A stretch of DNA of 64,000 nt from NCBI GenBank assembly GCA_015143295.1, contig JABCRI010000994.1:1-64000 (forward strand), in the 5' to 3' direction. This stretch comes from Tetracentron sinense. Lineage: Eukaryota; Streptophyta; Magnoliopsida; Trochodendrales; Trochodendraceae. Shown piece after piece: positions 42,601 to 54,406 of the stretch (within the stretch, counting starts at the first letter, position 1; each line of letters opens with the position of its first letter). The position numbers and the translations under genes were made by a program. The notes beneath the pieces were generated by a model. It was given only the letters and a program-made list of their open reading frames with translations, was not told the origin of the DNA and ran no database searches.

Positions 42601-45600
42601 TCTTTGAAACCATCTCCAAATCAAGCTATCTTTTTGTCCTAGTTTTGTTCCTACCTCCAATTTGTGTCAATCATGATATTATTAAGATGGCATTTACTGC
42701 AATAGGTTATAGGTGTTTGAAATGACATTTTTTTATTTATCATTTTTTGAATTTTTATCTTCTAGTTTCTAGAGGTAACAACAATGACAGTAATATAAGT
42801 TCTTATAAATTATAAATATATAGTAATTTGCACTATGTAATTTTATGTGTACACGGTGCAAAGCACTGTTTTTTCAGTTGCACCTAATCCTGTTCATGAG
42901 AACCTTGTATAAATTGTTATCGTCCTTTATTTGAATTGGGAATTTTTAATCCTTAGCAACTAAACAGGGTGAATTTTGTTAATGAGGCAACAATGTCAAT
43001 TTAATGTCACATGCTTGCTGGAGCACTTTAGTACTATGTCATTGTGTTAAATTTTTTGTTTGTTCTGAACTTCTGATTGCAGGCCAAGCTTGCAGATATA
43101 GCGCAAAAACTTGGACGAGAGATCCGCGTCTTTGAGACATTGGCAACTTCTTTAACACCAGATGAAGTGTCCAATCGTGGTGTGCATCACTTCACCTTGT
43201 CGGCTTGTATAATGTTTTTGAAACTTTTGTGGTGATGGTCGTAGGTTGCTTTTGGATAAACTCCTAAATTGACTTCTACCAACCTTTGACTCTAAAAAAG
43301 CAAATGTCGATAAAATCATGTTTGGTTAGCTGCATAACTTTTGACTTCCTACAAAAATCAGAAGTCAGTAAAAGTTAGAAAATAACTTTTCTAAGAAGCT
43401 AGCCCAAGGAGACTTTTGCGAGAAGTCGACATTTAAACCTTTTCAAAGTTACTTTTCTTGAAAGTTCTCCTAGAGAAGTCCTCTTCTTAAATAAGTTTTT
43501 ACTTTGTCCAAGCACGCCCTTAATTTATTTAGTGATAAAAAAAGAATTTTTAATTGTTTAGTCCATGGGGTGCAAAAATGTACTTTGTGTGACACTTCCA
43601 GTCTAATTAAAGCGTCCAAGCAAAGTCTAGGTGATAGGAGGGTTCTCTAGGTGATGTTCGATGCTTAGACGTCCAAAAATTTTCCTTTTCTTTTAAAATT
43701 ATAAATTTTTTGAGAGTGCTTACCTAGATCAGGATTAGGCAATAGGTGCCTAGGCGACATTTTGACTACTCTACGCTTCTTACTTTACCTATCATTTAAG
43801 GTCACAATTTCGAATATCTGTGGAAGTTCTCTATTTGAGATACCCAATTGAAAGTGTTGCTTGTCTTCGTTGTACAGAGGAGTCAGATGGTTTCTATGAG
43901 TTCAGTGCGGAGGATTATTACCGAATTTTGGCAACCAGAAAGGAAGGTAATATTGACTATGACTGTAGTTTCTGATTAATCGTCAGATCAAGGCAGGAGA
44001 ATAAAGAAGCTGTTCTTGTTACTGATAAAAAAATAATAATAATAAAGAAGCTGTTCTTGCCGGGTTTACTCTTCAACACATGCAACACATGTTGCAGGTT
44101 TTGGATAGAATTGGTATTTCTATTTTCCATCAAGGTCGTCTTATTGATAAAAAAAATTGACCCCTTGGGTGATTGTAAACCCAATGAAAGTTGATGTTTG
44201 ACTTAGAGGTCTCCAGATGGGGACCAATAGCCAGTGGAACCCAAACCCCACAGATGTGCTATGTTTGTAGTCAAGGAATGGAAGACAACATTTATCCCCC
44301 TACTTACATGACTTTTCCTCATATATATGGTTTACTGTTTGTAGTAGTTTCTATACTCTGGATATAAATTTGTATATTTGATATTGGATACTATTTTTGA
44401 TGGTTTATGTGGAATTATGACCAGACAAGTTCCTGAAGACCCGCAAAATCCGAGAAGCAGAGGAGGCTGCTCGCAGGTCAAGAATAACTAAGGTTCTGGC
44501 TGCCTGCTTCTATTTATAATTTTTAGAGTGCTTAGTTGGCAATGTTTTTCTTCCTTCGTGAAAATTTTTTGGTTGTATTGCATATATTGAGGATTATTTC
44601 CTTTTTTGAGTATATTCCATTTCTTAGTTATGTTTGGCCGGTGTATGATCTGCCACACTGAGCTTGTTTGCTCATTTCTCTTCATGCAGGCAGTAATTAG
44701 AGTACGTTTCCCTGATAATTTTACACTAGAGGCTAAGTTTCATCCATCAGAGTCATTTCAAAGTTTAGTTGATCTTCTCATGAAAGTGATTGCTCGACCA
44801 GACCTACCATTCTATATATGTAAGAGTTTTGAATTATATATGCTTAAACATCTAGATATAATCAGATTCTTACTTTTATCCTTTGGGAGTTATACCTCCA
44901 TTATGCAGTTACATTAGTGATTAGTGAAGCTAAATCTCCCAATCTGCTTATGTTTCAGATACCACTCCTCCAAAGAAGCAAATAAAAGACATGTCTCAGG
45001 ATTTCTACTCCGCTGGATTTGCTCCCGGTGCAATTGTGTATTTCTCGTACAATCTACCAGAAGGTTTGCATTGTCTCTTTGACATTTTTTTTTAAATGAA
45101 TCACAAGAAAATTTATTAAGAGGGAGAATGTACAAGAGGGAGCAGAGAGAATTCTCCCATAGAAGATTTACAATAATTCAGTTATTGTCAAAAATTAATT
45201 GGCTCCATTTACATATGAAACCAAAAGTATTCACATCCTTAAATTCCTTACAAGCCCTTGTCCAATACCAAATATCCCAACCCTAGAGGCACAGAGCTTT
45301 GGAGTAGAGGTGGTGACACCGTCAAAAATCTTGTTCCTTTACTAAAATTTACTGCGGGGCCACTGCCAATTTAGGAGCACCTCTCCAAAATCATCCTGAA
45401 TCACATTTGAGAAACATGAGATGGAAAAGAAGAAACTCTAGATACACGATGTCACCTGACAATGCAACAAGAGGCCATGGATATCTTCTTCCACTTTCTG
45501 ACACATGCAACACCTGTTACAGATTTGAAAACTCATATTCTTAATATGGTTTATGGTCAAGATTTTAATCGAGGGATTCTGACAAAGACTTGCTCCTTGG

Positions 45601-48600
45601 GAGGGGAGGGGCTTAGAAAGCCAAATTCTCTTAAATTTTGGCATCCTTACTTAAGTTAGCATCTTCTTTAAGAAGCAGAAACTGTAGTCGCTCACTGTGA
45701 AATTCTATTTCAGATTTCCTTTCCAACTCTGACCATCCTCCCTGTCTGAAGCGCCTGCACCTTATTGCATCTCAAGGAGGTGCATGCATTCTTCATGTTC
45801 TTTATTTCTGAGATTCCTGCTGAAAACAGGGAAACCACACTACTTCCTACTTCTAGTCAAGCATGTTGCTACTGGCACCTTCTTCATAGGGATAAGCCTA
45901 TAGAAGCTTGGACACAACTCAAAATCTTCCATTCCACTCCATCATCTTCCCGGAAGCGAACCCTACTACCACAACCAACTGTAAAGCTCGATTGCTCCAG
46001 GAATTGATCATGTATCACCTTTCCAAACACCAACTCCATATGAGGAAGATGCTGGATTCAAATCCCAATCAAATCTAGATGATTCAGAATTCTTCCCGAC
46101 CACATTCCTCCATTCCTCAGCAAAGATCTGTCCTCAATTCATTACTAAAACACCATAACCACTTCCTTATGAGAGCCTTATTCATGCATTGCATCCTTCT
46201 GAACACTAGACCCCCATAATCTTTAGGCCTACAAAGTCACTCCCATTTGGTTAGATGGAATTTCCTCATGCCACCTCTATTCTGCCAAAGAAAATATCTA
46301 TGAAGCTTTTCTAGCCGCTTAGCTATCCCAATCAAAGATTCTCTTGGACATAATAATATAATTTTAACGTTTTCTAGTTAAAATATGTCTCCATATGTTG
46401 GAACAAGCGCCGTAAATGTAAGTGGCATGTTTGACTTTCAACCTGGCATAAGTGTATATATTCAGTATGCAGCTTTGCTGGATTTTTGAAATTTAGACCA
46501 GTATGTGATAGAACTTGCACTATTCTTTCATTCACAACTGCTATTGAAGGGTAAGTGTTGTGTATGCATGGAAAATTAGCATATATTGTCTTCAAAAGCA
46601 TTCTAGAGTGTTTTTCTTCCATTAGATAAACTCCATTGAGTTTGCTCAATCCTCAACACACCTTATAATCATCAAGTTCCCTAGAGAGGGATACATTACA
46701 TTGTGTTGCTTAGGGATTCTTTTTCAGCAATTAGAATATTTTAGCAGATCTTCTTGGAGAGGAAAAGAAAACAACAGCAAAATAGTACACTCTTTAGGGT
46801 TCGCGTGTAGTAGTGATTGAGATATCAGGAAAGTGTGAACCTACAAACTATTCATGTGTAAAGTAAGTGAAGAATCCCATGAGGAAGGTTTTTGCTAGTG
46901 TTTCTATGGGCATAATGCTAGTCTTTTTGAGTGTATTAAGAAAATGATAGAAAAGCTTTTAGCAAAGAACTCATTCTTTACCATTCAAAGTCCCTTTAGT
47001 CTCTCCGAAACGGCAATTGAGACCCTTCCACATCTAAGTATAGTAAATTAAATTGTTTACTTTTAAAGTCTTAAGTAGTTAAAAAAAATTATAATTAAAA
47101 AAGCAAATCATTGTATTTCTATTTGTGCTTAGGATGTTGGTGGGAGATGTGGGTAGGGTTGGGTATGAGCTGTCCGAGCCCGCTCGGTAAAAGCTCGACT
47201 CGGCTCAATTGGCTTAGCAAAGAAGCTTGAACACCATAATGAAGCTCTTTTAGTAAACAAGTCAAGCTTGAAGACCTTTGTACTCGGCTCAATAAAAGCT
47301 CGGTTCGTTTATATATATATATATTAAAAATATACAAAAAATAATAAAATATATATGTATACATACATACATACATAAATAATACATATTAAAAATATAA
47401 AAAAGTTAATAATATATGTAAATATACAACCTAATATTTCAATGAAAGGGTTATTTTAACAATTAATCATATTTAATTGAGCTTGTTAAAAGCTCGAGCT
47501 TGTTTATAAACAAGCCGAGCCAAGCTTGAACACCTTGAAAAATTCAAAATGCTCAATAAAAGCTTGGCTCATTTGATCGGCTCAATACCCACTCCTAGAT
47601 GTGTGGGTGTGATGTTCCGTTCTTTCAAAAGTTAGCAATCAATTACTAAATCAACCATGTAGCGCTTTTGCATGTGAAAAGAATTGGAGTGCATTTGATA
47701 CTGCTCACACTAAAAAGATGAATAAATTAGAACCTAAGAAGTTGCACGATTTGGTCCTCGTATGAATAAACTTGCACTTTGTGATGATGAGTACAACTAA
47801 AGAAGCAAATGAATCGAGACCAATTGAACTAGAGAAGATCTTGGCATTTTCAGAGTTACTTGAAGATGAATTTGAAGATGAAAGCTCAAGTGAAGAAGAA
47901 GAGAGTGAAGATGATGAGCCTTATTTTGAAAGCCTCACGAATCCGATTGTAGCAAATTATCCGACTTTCCGGATTATTCAACAGTTAACGTCGATGAATA
48001 ATTTACCATTGTAATCTTTTTCTCTTAATTATGAATGGTGACTTTATAATTTGGAGGATGAATGATTTCTTGTAATCCTTTTTTTAGAGTCATGAATGGT
48101 AATTGGTGACTATTCAATTGAAATCTTTTAATTATGAATTGTGATTTTTCTTTTGATGCTTCATATCATTGCAATCTTAAATGATTTTCAGTTGATATTA
48201 TGCTTCTATGTTGTTTTAATTATCAATTTTTTAAAAAAAATTCCCGTGATTTACCGTATAAAACCCCGTACTTGCTGGATGTATCTTTGCCATTAATACC
48301 CGTGCCCATACTTGGTGACTATGCTTGTCCCTCATGTGTATGAATCAACATGTATCAAACAGATTGAACGTCACGACAACACTTGGTCTATCTCAAGCAA
48401 ATTATTCATTTAATCCTTATGAAGTATGAACCTCCTAGATGAATTGTCCGTCTTTAAAATCCGCCAACATGTAAGTGTGGCATATGTGGAACAAATTTAA
48501 AACTGCTCTAGAGGAAAAAAGTGTTGGAACGCGCCCGCGCACACACACACACACACATACAAAAAAATTGGATCTATTCCGTCTTTTATTATCATATTCG

Positions 48601-49127
48601 AGTCTATTCATAACATATTACCCCTCGACGAATTTTACCCTGTACCCATTCTTTCTTTATAATATATTGTCTTACTGATAAAAAATATTTATTCTATTTG
48701 ACGTGAACATACTTAATTTTTGGTGATTCCATATCAAACGAATCTCAATTGCTTAGTTGAGTTCTTTTTTGTGTTTCTTTCTTTTTGGCTTAGATATACT
48801 ATATCATTGTAAATGACATTTTCTCTCTAATAACATGGAAGTAGAGGTTTCTTGCTTTATATTACCATTGTATGATAGATGATTAATTCCTCTAACCACA
48901 ATCTTATAACGTTTAGCATGTTCAGGAGATGACAGCTTAGCCGTAAATTCAGTGTCCTTCCTTCAAGACGAGATCGTGTCTTTGAAAGGCCTGGATCTCA
49001 TTCCAAAAACAAGCCGAGCCCGTCCAATCTGCACCAGAACCTTCCGTAGTTGGTCCCTCCCCTGTTGTTCAGGAGCATAAGCCTGTTGAGAAGAAACCCG
49101 TCAGGCCAAAATGGCTTAAAAATGTGA
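39682..49127 (+). CDS. PUX1: Plant UBX domain-containing protein 1 (PUX1-like), CDC48 regulator
   Basis: Seven coding exons: 39682-39765, 43083-43179, 43878-43946, 44425-44492, 44690-44819, 44959-45063, 48926-49127. They encode about 250 residues, the length of Arabidopsis PUX1. Visible: an N-terminal KRRRL patch, KLGREIRVFET, FYEFSAEDYYRILATRKE, KTRKIREAEEAARRS, then the UBX domain from about residue 107 (AVIRVRFPDNFTLEAKFHPS to YTTPPKKQIKDMSQDFYSAG). In Arabidopsis PUX1 binds CDC48/p97 and promotes hexamer disassembly. In exon 7 the family frame needs one base fewer in an A run at about 49,001-49,005 and again at about 49,118-49,122, giving the conserved PKWLKM end at 49,127. Read literally, translation stops at 49,080 after 235 residues. 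Intron 1 is 3.3 kb and intron 6 is 3.9 kb, both filled with repeats. A 152-residue open frame at 49,186-49,644 is not recognised and is probably 3' UTR or beyond. Confidence 0.93.
40621..40822. mobile_element. MITE with 'gggtactcc' ends, copy 1
   Basis: The left arm 'gggtactccaaaatatactc' and the reverse complement of the right arm 'gggtactcccaaataaactc' match, and inner blocks 'aaccctttaattcaaataat' appear on both sides in inverted orientation. A second copy lies at 51,738-51,900. It sits in PUX1 intron 1. Superfamily not established. Confidence 0.75.
40883..41504. repeat. Tandem duplication of about 300-324 bp in PUX1 intron 1
   Basis: Units 40,883-41,206 and 41,207-41,504 share long identical blocks such as 'gacaagataaagagagaaag' and 'tagtgtcttcctaataagaa'. 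Unit 2 lacks about 25 bases present in unit 1. The minus strand of unit 2 and its flank carries an 84-residue open frame (41,635-41,381) that I do not recognise; unit 1 holds a broken relative of its end. Confidence 0.85.
42382..42643. repeat. Tandem duplication, 131-bp period
   Basis: Units 42,382-42,512 and 42,513-42,643 both contain 'tggctaat', 'gagttgctctttctttgaaa' and 'tcaagcta'. Most differences are one-base length changes (for example 'gcagtag' versus 'gcaggtag', 'gaaactt' versus 'gaaacctt'). It lies in PUX1 intron 1. Confidence 0.85.
45087..46400 (-). mobile_element. LINE fragment: late reverse transcriptase and zinc-binding region
   Basis: Minus-strand frames give, in order from about 46,300 to 45,440, HLTKWE, NKALIRKWLW and MCQKVEEDIHGLLLHC, the post-RT and zf-RVT segments of L1-like LINEs, interrupted by stops and frame changes. 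The left end is an AT-rich tail at a T-run (45,087), marking the 3' end. It inserted into PUX1 intron 6 in antisense orientation. Truncated 5' end and inactive. Confidence 0.8.
47120..48323 (+). mobile_element. hAT transposase relic, C-terminal part and right end
   Basis: Around the inserted MITE, the plus strand reads WWEM, then CDVPFFQKLAI, CEKNWSAFDTAHTKKMNKL, then an acidic tail (ELLEDEFEDESSSEEEESED, open 47,772-48,014). CERNWS.FD..H.KKRN is the dimerisation signature of plant hAT transposases. The right end 'acttggtgactatg' at 48,323 matches the terminal repeat of the 775-bp element at 30,472. No left end was found, and frame breaks are present. It lies in PUX1 intron 6. Confidence 0.7.
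47154..47597. mobile_element. Non-autonomous hAT element nested in the hAT relic
   Basis: Left end 'tagggttgggtatgagc' pairs with the reverse complement of the right end 'taggagtgggtattgagc'. Flanks are 'gatgtggg' (47,146-47,153) and 'gatgtgtg' (47,598-47,605), an 8-bp duplication with one mismatch. The interior repeats 'agctcg' and 'aagcttgaac' words in both halves. It splits the transposase relic between WWEM and CDVPFFQ. Confidence 0.85.
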
Positions 49128-50514
49128 CACAACCAATCATATAAGTAAGATCCTCTTTCCCGCTTTTTTTTTTTGGTTAGATGCTTTGTTCATATACTCC
49201 ATTTTGATTGCTGAGCAACTAACTTGCTTAGGCTCCACAGCAGAGTTCCAATTGAGTCTGAGTTTTCAATATCGGTTGTTGCAGTCATGCAGGCGAGTAG
49301 GACTGCTACTTCCATTCAAAATAAAGAACTTGCCAGCGGCTTCAAGGCGGAAGGCACGAAAGGATGAGGTAGACGACTGGGTATGGTTAGCAGGTCTGTC
49401 TTCAACAAAACTGCCCTTTTTATGGCACACCCAATATGTTGTTAAGGTTGTTTATAATATGTTATGTATTACATATCTCTATAGCAAACCTGGAACTTCG
49501 AATGTTCTTTACTACATCATAATCGAATCCCTTATCCCAAATAGGTTCTTTACTACCAAGTTATTATTATTCATAAATCCCCTTGGTCATGTTTATAATT
49601 ATTATTTCTTTGTTTTACTCCTTAGAGTTCCTTTACTAAAATGATTGATTAGGTTACAACGCCTGATGATGGTGACCTTAGCTTTAGTTTTTCACCAGTA
49701 GCGAAGGTCTCCAGTTAACGTAGCAGGCATGCTTACCAAAAAAAAAAAAAACATAGCAGGCATGCTTCACAAGCTCATGGATCTGGATCTGGATCGCTTA
49801 CTCGATGAGTCACTTTGGGCAGTAGATTGATATTTCATCGTCTGGTGTATCTAATCATCTGGCCAAGAGTCTATGTGAGATGAATTGCAATACTTTGACA
49901 TTTTAGGATCTTGGCCTTGATGAAGACTACCATCATTTGATGGGGCGTGAGACTTGGAACTTACTGTATGACTATTGCCAAAATTTAACAGAATTAGTGA
50001 CCAAATTAGCCTATTTACCTACCCTTTTGGAGGTTAAGCTGGGATTGGACCCTTACAGTCTTAATGTCATCTGAGCTGGGTTGAACCCTTGACTGCTAGA
50101 TTGTATGCTCTGATCAAAGATGCTCATTCCACACTTATGGTCGAGGAAACTAACCCAAGAATTCATTTCAAGAACAGTTTAAAATTTTATTTTTTGGGTA
50201 ATGAGGGTATACGGGCCTCTTAGAGCACCCGATTAAATTCCCCAGGCACGTACAAACCCCTAATTACATGCACCAAGAAAGTCTGGATAAATCCTTAATG
50301 GTGGCCACAAAACCCAAGAATACATTTCATGCTTTGTTTTTATTCTTAAATTATTGTTTAAAAAAGCGCTCTATCCTCATATATATCTACCAAAATAGTT
50401 AGGTTTTGTGGGTTATTAAATGATGGTGAAATTTCTACCTTTTATCAAAAATAAATAAAAAATGATGGTGAACACCTTACCACGTCATTGAGGGAAGGCT
50501 GACGAACGATGCGA

Positions 50515-51125
50515 TCAAATCATAGCCAATTGCAATTGAATTAAGTAAATTCAATTGCATTTGTCAAATATGGATTGGAAGACAAAAAAAATTGATTTTG
50601 CAATTGTTTATGATCTGGTCTCCACGGCGATAGTGGCTTCCTCGCCATCTCAGATATTCGTACATGAGATAGGATCACATGCAATTGCAATTGAGAATTC
50701 AATTGGAAATGTGGCATATGTTGATTCCAAGATTAAAAAAAATTCAAAATTTGAATTTTTCACCTTTTTCCCCTCAACCAATCGACATGTGCCGCATATG
50801 CAATTGAATTCTTCTGAATTCAATATCTCTTTGTACACAAGTGTTAAACAAATGGGAGATCAAACCACACCAATTGCGATTAAATTCAAGGAGAGTTTAA
50901 TCACACCCATAAGCCACACGTGTCCCTTTTAACCCTAATCAACTGTGATTAATGTTCACTACCCCTTGGAATTCAATAATATAACCTTGTTTCTTAGAAA
51001 AATATATTAACCTGAGTTAAATATTTTTAAATATATATTTTTTCTAAGAACAAAGGTTATATTATTGAACCCAAATGGTTAGTGAATCTTCACCACAGTT
51101 GATTAGGGTTAAAAGGGACTCGTAG
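50515..51125. repeat. Cluster of nested palindromes with 'caattgcaattgaa' motifs
   Basis: Arms around 50,685-50,735 ('ttcaattggaaatgtggcat') pair with 50,783-50,830 in inverted orientation. A second pair runs from 50,926 ('gtcccttttaaccctaatca') to about 51,005 and from about 51,046 to 51,122. The stretch 50,863-50,965 is also similar to 38,461-38,560. Both strands show open frames across the first palindrome; these are repeat products. Several MITE copies of one or two families have probably stacked here. Confidence 0.6.
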
Positions 51126-51350
51126 TCATACATATTTAATTTAGTAATATATAAATATAAATACAAATATAATATACTTATTAAATATTATTATAATATA
51201 TTATTATCCATTTAAATAGGCAACAAGTTCGATTTGAGGGTTTCTATACTGGGGGGTTTTGGGTTGTTTTACAAGCCATTTATAAAAGGGATGAATTGGG
51301 TTGGGGCTATAAATAATCATTTAAACTAATGTCATCTATTATCACCCTTA

Positions 51351-51651
51351 GGTGGTGTTTGGTAACACTAGTCTAAAAAGAAGTACTTATTTGAAAATTA
51401 TGCTTAATTGGACTTTAGATTGGATTGTTAAGTTGAAGGTTAATTGAATGTCTACATTTGAGTGATTTTAGGGGTAAAAGTCTCTACATTAAAAAGTACC
51501 TATGGAGTTACTTTTTAAAGAAGTGCTTTTTATTTATAAATTCTCTAAAATGTAGACATACAATTAACCTTTAACTTAACAATCTAAAATCAAGCTAAGC
51601 ATAATTTTCAAATAAACATTTCTTTTTAGACTAGTGTTACCAAACGCCATC
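51351..51651. mobile_element. Tourist-like MITE (PIF/Harbinger type), 301 bp
   Basis: Ends 'ggtggtgtttggtaacacta' and, in reverse complement, 'gatggcgtttggtaacacta' are followed by inverted arms alike over about 105 bases. The 3-bp TTA target duplication (51,348-51,350 and 51,652-51,654) and the G-rich 'gtttgg' ends are the Tourist hallmarks. No coding capacity. Confidence 0.88.
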
Positions 51652-51737
51652 TTAGTTGACAACCAACAGTGACAACAACACAAGTCGAAGGAGATAAGAG
51701 TAGAAGTGTTGAGAGAGATTATCAATAGACTCGCATT

Positions 51738-51900
51738 GGGTACTCCCAAATATACTCTGAATCTTAGCCGTCTATGGCTAGCCGCTAAGGTTCGGATATG
51801 ACTTACTTTTTTTGCCCTTTCTAATGCCCACATCAACTCTAATATTATAATTTAATAAAAAAATTAAGGTTTAGGATTTGAGAGTATATTTGGGAGTACA
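51738..51900. mobile_element. MITE with 'gggtactcc' ends, copy 2
   Basis: Starts 'gggtactcccaaatatactc' and ends 'gagtatatttgggagtac', an inverted repeat shared with the 40,621-40,822 element. The interior differs from copy 1 in length and content apart from the 'aaatctaatatt'-like zone. Confidence 0.75.
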
Positions 51901-52203
51901 CCACGGGAGTACCTATATTCTCATGCTTCTACAATAGTGTAGAATTGATCCCAATTCCCAACCCAGGGTCAACTGGGTTGGTATTTGTTGGAAAGGTACT
52001 TAGATTAATACCTATCATTTGAAGTCTGGCTAAAGAAGGTGGATACAATCATCACACCGCTGGAACCCTATCCCAAACCTACCCGTGTGGGGGGAGGTTC
52101 ACTTACCACTGGGATGAGCCCATGGTGGGACTGGGTCCACTATTAAATCATGAAAACATCGGAATTGACAAATCCACTATTTTTGTAAGGACTTTGCTAC
52201 TAA

Positions 52204-52320
52204 GGCCGCTTAAGACCGAGACCATGCTCTTAAAGCATTGGATTTCAGGTGTGGCCCATTTCACATGATAGGCCCCACCTGAAATCCCATGCTCTTAGAG
52301 CATGGTCTCGGCCATAAGGG
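52204..52320. mobile_element. Fold-back element of about 115 bp
   Basis: The arm containing 'gaccgagaccatgctct' (52,213 on) is matched in reverse complement by the arm ending near 52,315 ('agagcatggtctcggcc'), and 'ggatttcaggtg' is also shared, leaving a loop of about 12 bases. Almost the entire element is stem. Confidence 0.8.
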
Positions 52321-52559
52321 GGTTCAAAAGCTTTATCCTTTTTGTAATGTACCCAAAATACAGAATTAGAATTGGAAAACGAAATTGATAATTCTGCTTC
52401 CCAAATTCTATAATAAATTAAAATTCAAAGGATAATATCCAAATCTAACCCCGGTGGACCCGCTGTGATTCTGAATCTGTAAACTGCTCCACTCGCGGCA
52501 ATTGCAATGCACACTTGGTGCGTACTACACTCTGCAAGTTTTTTTTTTTACCCGGGTTA

Positions 52560-53580
52560 GGACTAAATCCCGAGGATGCGACAGGGCCCACAACCTGCCA
52601 CACAAGGTCAGTTTGGAAAAATCCGTGCGGTCTGGCCCAAGAGAGTGGCTTTGGATTGTCTTTGGAGAAACTCCTCTAGGGGGTTCCATACATTGTGCGA
52701 CAGTTGGCAAAAAATGGGGAGAAGTCATTCCATTTCTTCCCATGATTTTGACTTCTCCACCACTTATTACCTATTCTATGGAACCCGAGACAAGCTCTTT
52801 CCCCAGAGACAATCCAGGCCAAGAGAGTGAAAAGTCGAGCCCAAGACTTCCGCTTCAGAGTCATAACCACTCTGCAAGTTAGTTAGAGAATTGATTTTAG
52901 TTTTTTGACGAGTATTGAGAGGCCTCGGATTCTCTTGGCTGTTAGTTGGCAGATACTAGAAAAGTGGTCTTTGATTACATAATATGTGACATGTGGAGGA
53001 GAAGTTTATTGTCTCCCTGATTTTGACTTCTCATCCATTATGCGACATGTGGTGAGAAGAAGGGCGAGATATTAAGTAAGGAAAAGTCAAAATCATGATA
53101 GAAAATAAAATGACTTCTACCCTTTATTGCCATATGTCGCATAACATGTGGTAGCCGGAGACCACTTTTTACATATGCTAATCCGAGGCCGTATTGAGCA
53201 TGCCAGCCTGGGATTGTTTCTGGCGAAGCTAGAGTGCCTTTGTCTCGGGCATCCATAGAATAGGGGTCAAGTGGTGATGAAGTGAAAATCATGGGTCCCA
53301 TGATTTTGACTTCTTCACACACTAAATGACACATGATGATAAGGTGATGAAATAAAGTGATGAAATAAAGGATGAGAGATATCAAGGATGAGGATGAAAT
53401 AAAGGATGAGAGATATCAAGCGGAGAGAAGTCAAAATCATGAGGATGAGGAGAAAATGAACTGACCTCTGCACTTTTAATCAGCCACACGTCCCTTATTC
53501 TATGGTTGCCCGAGAGGGCTTTCTGGCTTCGACCAGAGACAATCGAAGGCCGAGCACGCCGGGCTGTAAGCAGACAGAGG
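52560..53580. repeat. Dispersed repeat in three copies and two orientations upstream of G6PD
   Basis: Shared words are 'tattctatgg', 'gcccgaga', 'agagacaatc' and 'catgattttgacttct'. Copies lie at about 52,615-52,870 (plus), 53,085-53,290 (minus) and 53,425-53,580 (mixed pieces). Four open frames on both strands across these copies are artefacts of the repeat. The family is not recognised. Confidence 0.6.
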
Positions 53581-54406
53581 GGTTGGTGAGCAACGTAACC
53601 ATTTAAAACGAGAAAGCTCCATTTTATCTCCAGAGTTCGCATCGTAAAGGTAATCGTGGAAGAATACCCTCTCTTCTTCAATTTCTACTAGGTTTCCATT
53701 TATTTGATGATTCCAGTTTTGTTGAAAACTTGAAATTGCAACTGAAATTGATCTGTTTGATCTCATTTCTCGTCATTTTCAGAACTGTTTCTGGTTCGAA
53801 TTCAATTATTTGATTCGTAGCTCCATATCTTATTTCATGCACCTGTTTATGAAGTGATTCAAAATACATGTTGACGATCGATTTCGTAATTCGATATGCA
53901 TTTCTACTTAGTCGCTATCTGAAAATTTAGATCCGAGTAAGGAGTTTCTTCAATTTTCTTCTAGTTTAGAATCCCCTTCATGATTGTCTTTATGTGAATG
54001 ATTCATGATTTTTTTTTGCTAATTTATGCCTTTATTTATTTTTAATGTTAATCAGATCCATCCCAATTTGTCATTTAAATTCCAATACTCTGCTAGATCA
54101 AAGCAGGGTTGAAGCTATTAATGAAGTCTTCTTTTCACTGATCTTAGCTTTGACCCAGATCCATTTATGTATATAACACTAACTGTGCTAGCAGCTTATA
54201 ATCTGTTGTGCCTACTGAAAGGAGTCCTTTAGTTCTCAAGAACCAATAGCAAGGCATATCGACTCTAATCTAGATGCAGTCTCGAAGCTCTACTTACTAC
54301 TTCTATTTACCTTTCTCTTACTTTTTATTTTATATGTAGATCACAAGGTATTGTTGATCATACTCACATACTTGTGAGGTAGTTCGCCCCAACTTGTCCA
54401 GTCAGG

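Larger units (their letters stand above)
49128..54406. other. Intergenic region between PUX1 and G6PD, MITE-rich
   Basis: Begins with probable PUX1 3' UTR. A 'agcaggcatgctt' pair flanks an A13 run at 49,722-49,770. From 49,800 to 50,500 nothing is recognised. Then come the palindrome cluster 50,515-51,125, a Tourist MITE (51,351-51,651), a 'gggtactcc' MITE (51,738-51,900), a fold-back element (52,204-52,320) and a repeat present in both orientations (52,560-53,580). DNA from about 53,600 to 54,406 would contain the G6PD promoter and 5' leader, probably with a leader intron, but I cannot place the start of transcription. Confidence 0.65.

Noticed and set aside
49186-49644. 152-residue open frame downstream of PUX1
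   Set aside because: No recognisable domain and the C-terminal half is AT-driven; most likely PUX1 3' UTR and flank, though not proven.
50555-50932. 125-residue open frame as a gene
   Set aside because: It spans a palindrome that is also open on the other strand; there is no family match and no splice or promoter context.
52502-53766. Several overlapping open frames on both strands as genes
   Set aside because: They share sequence because of a repeat in two orientations; no protein family is recognised.
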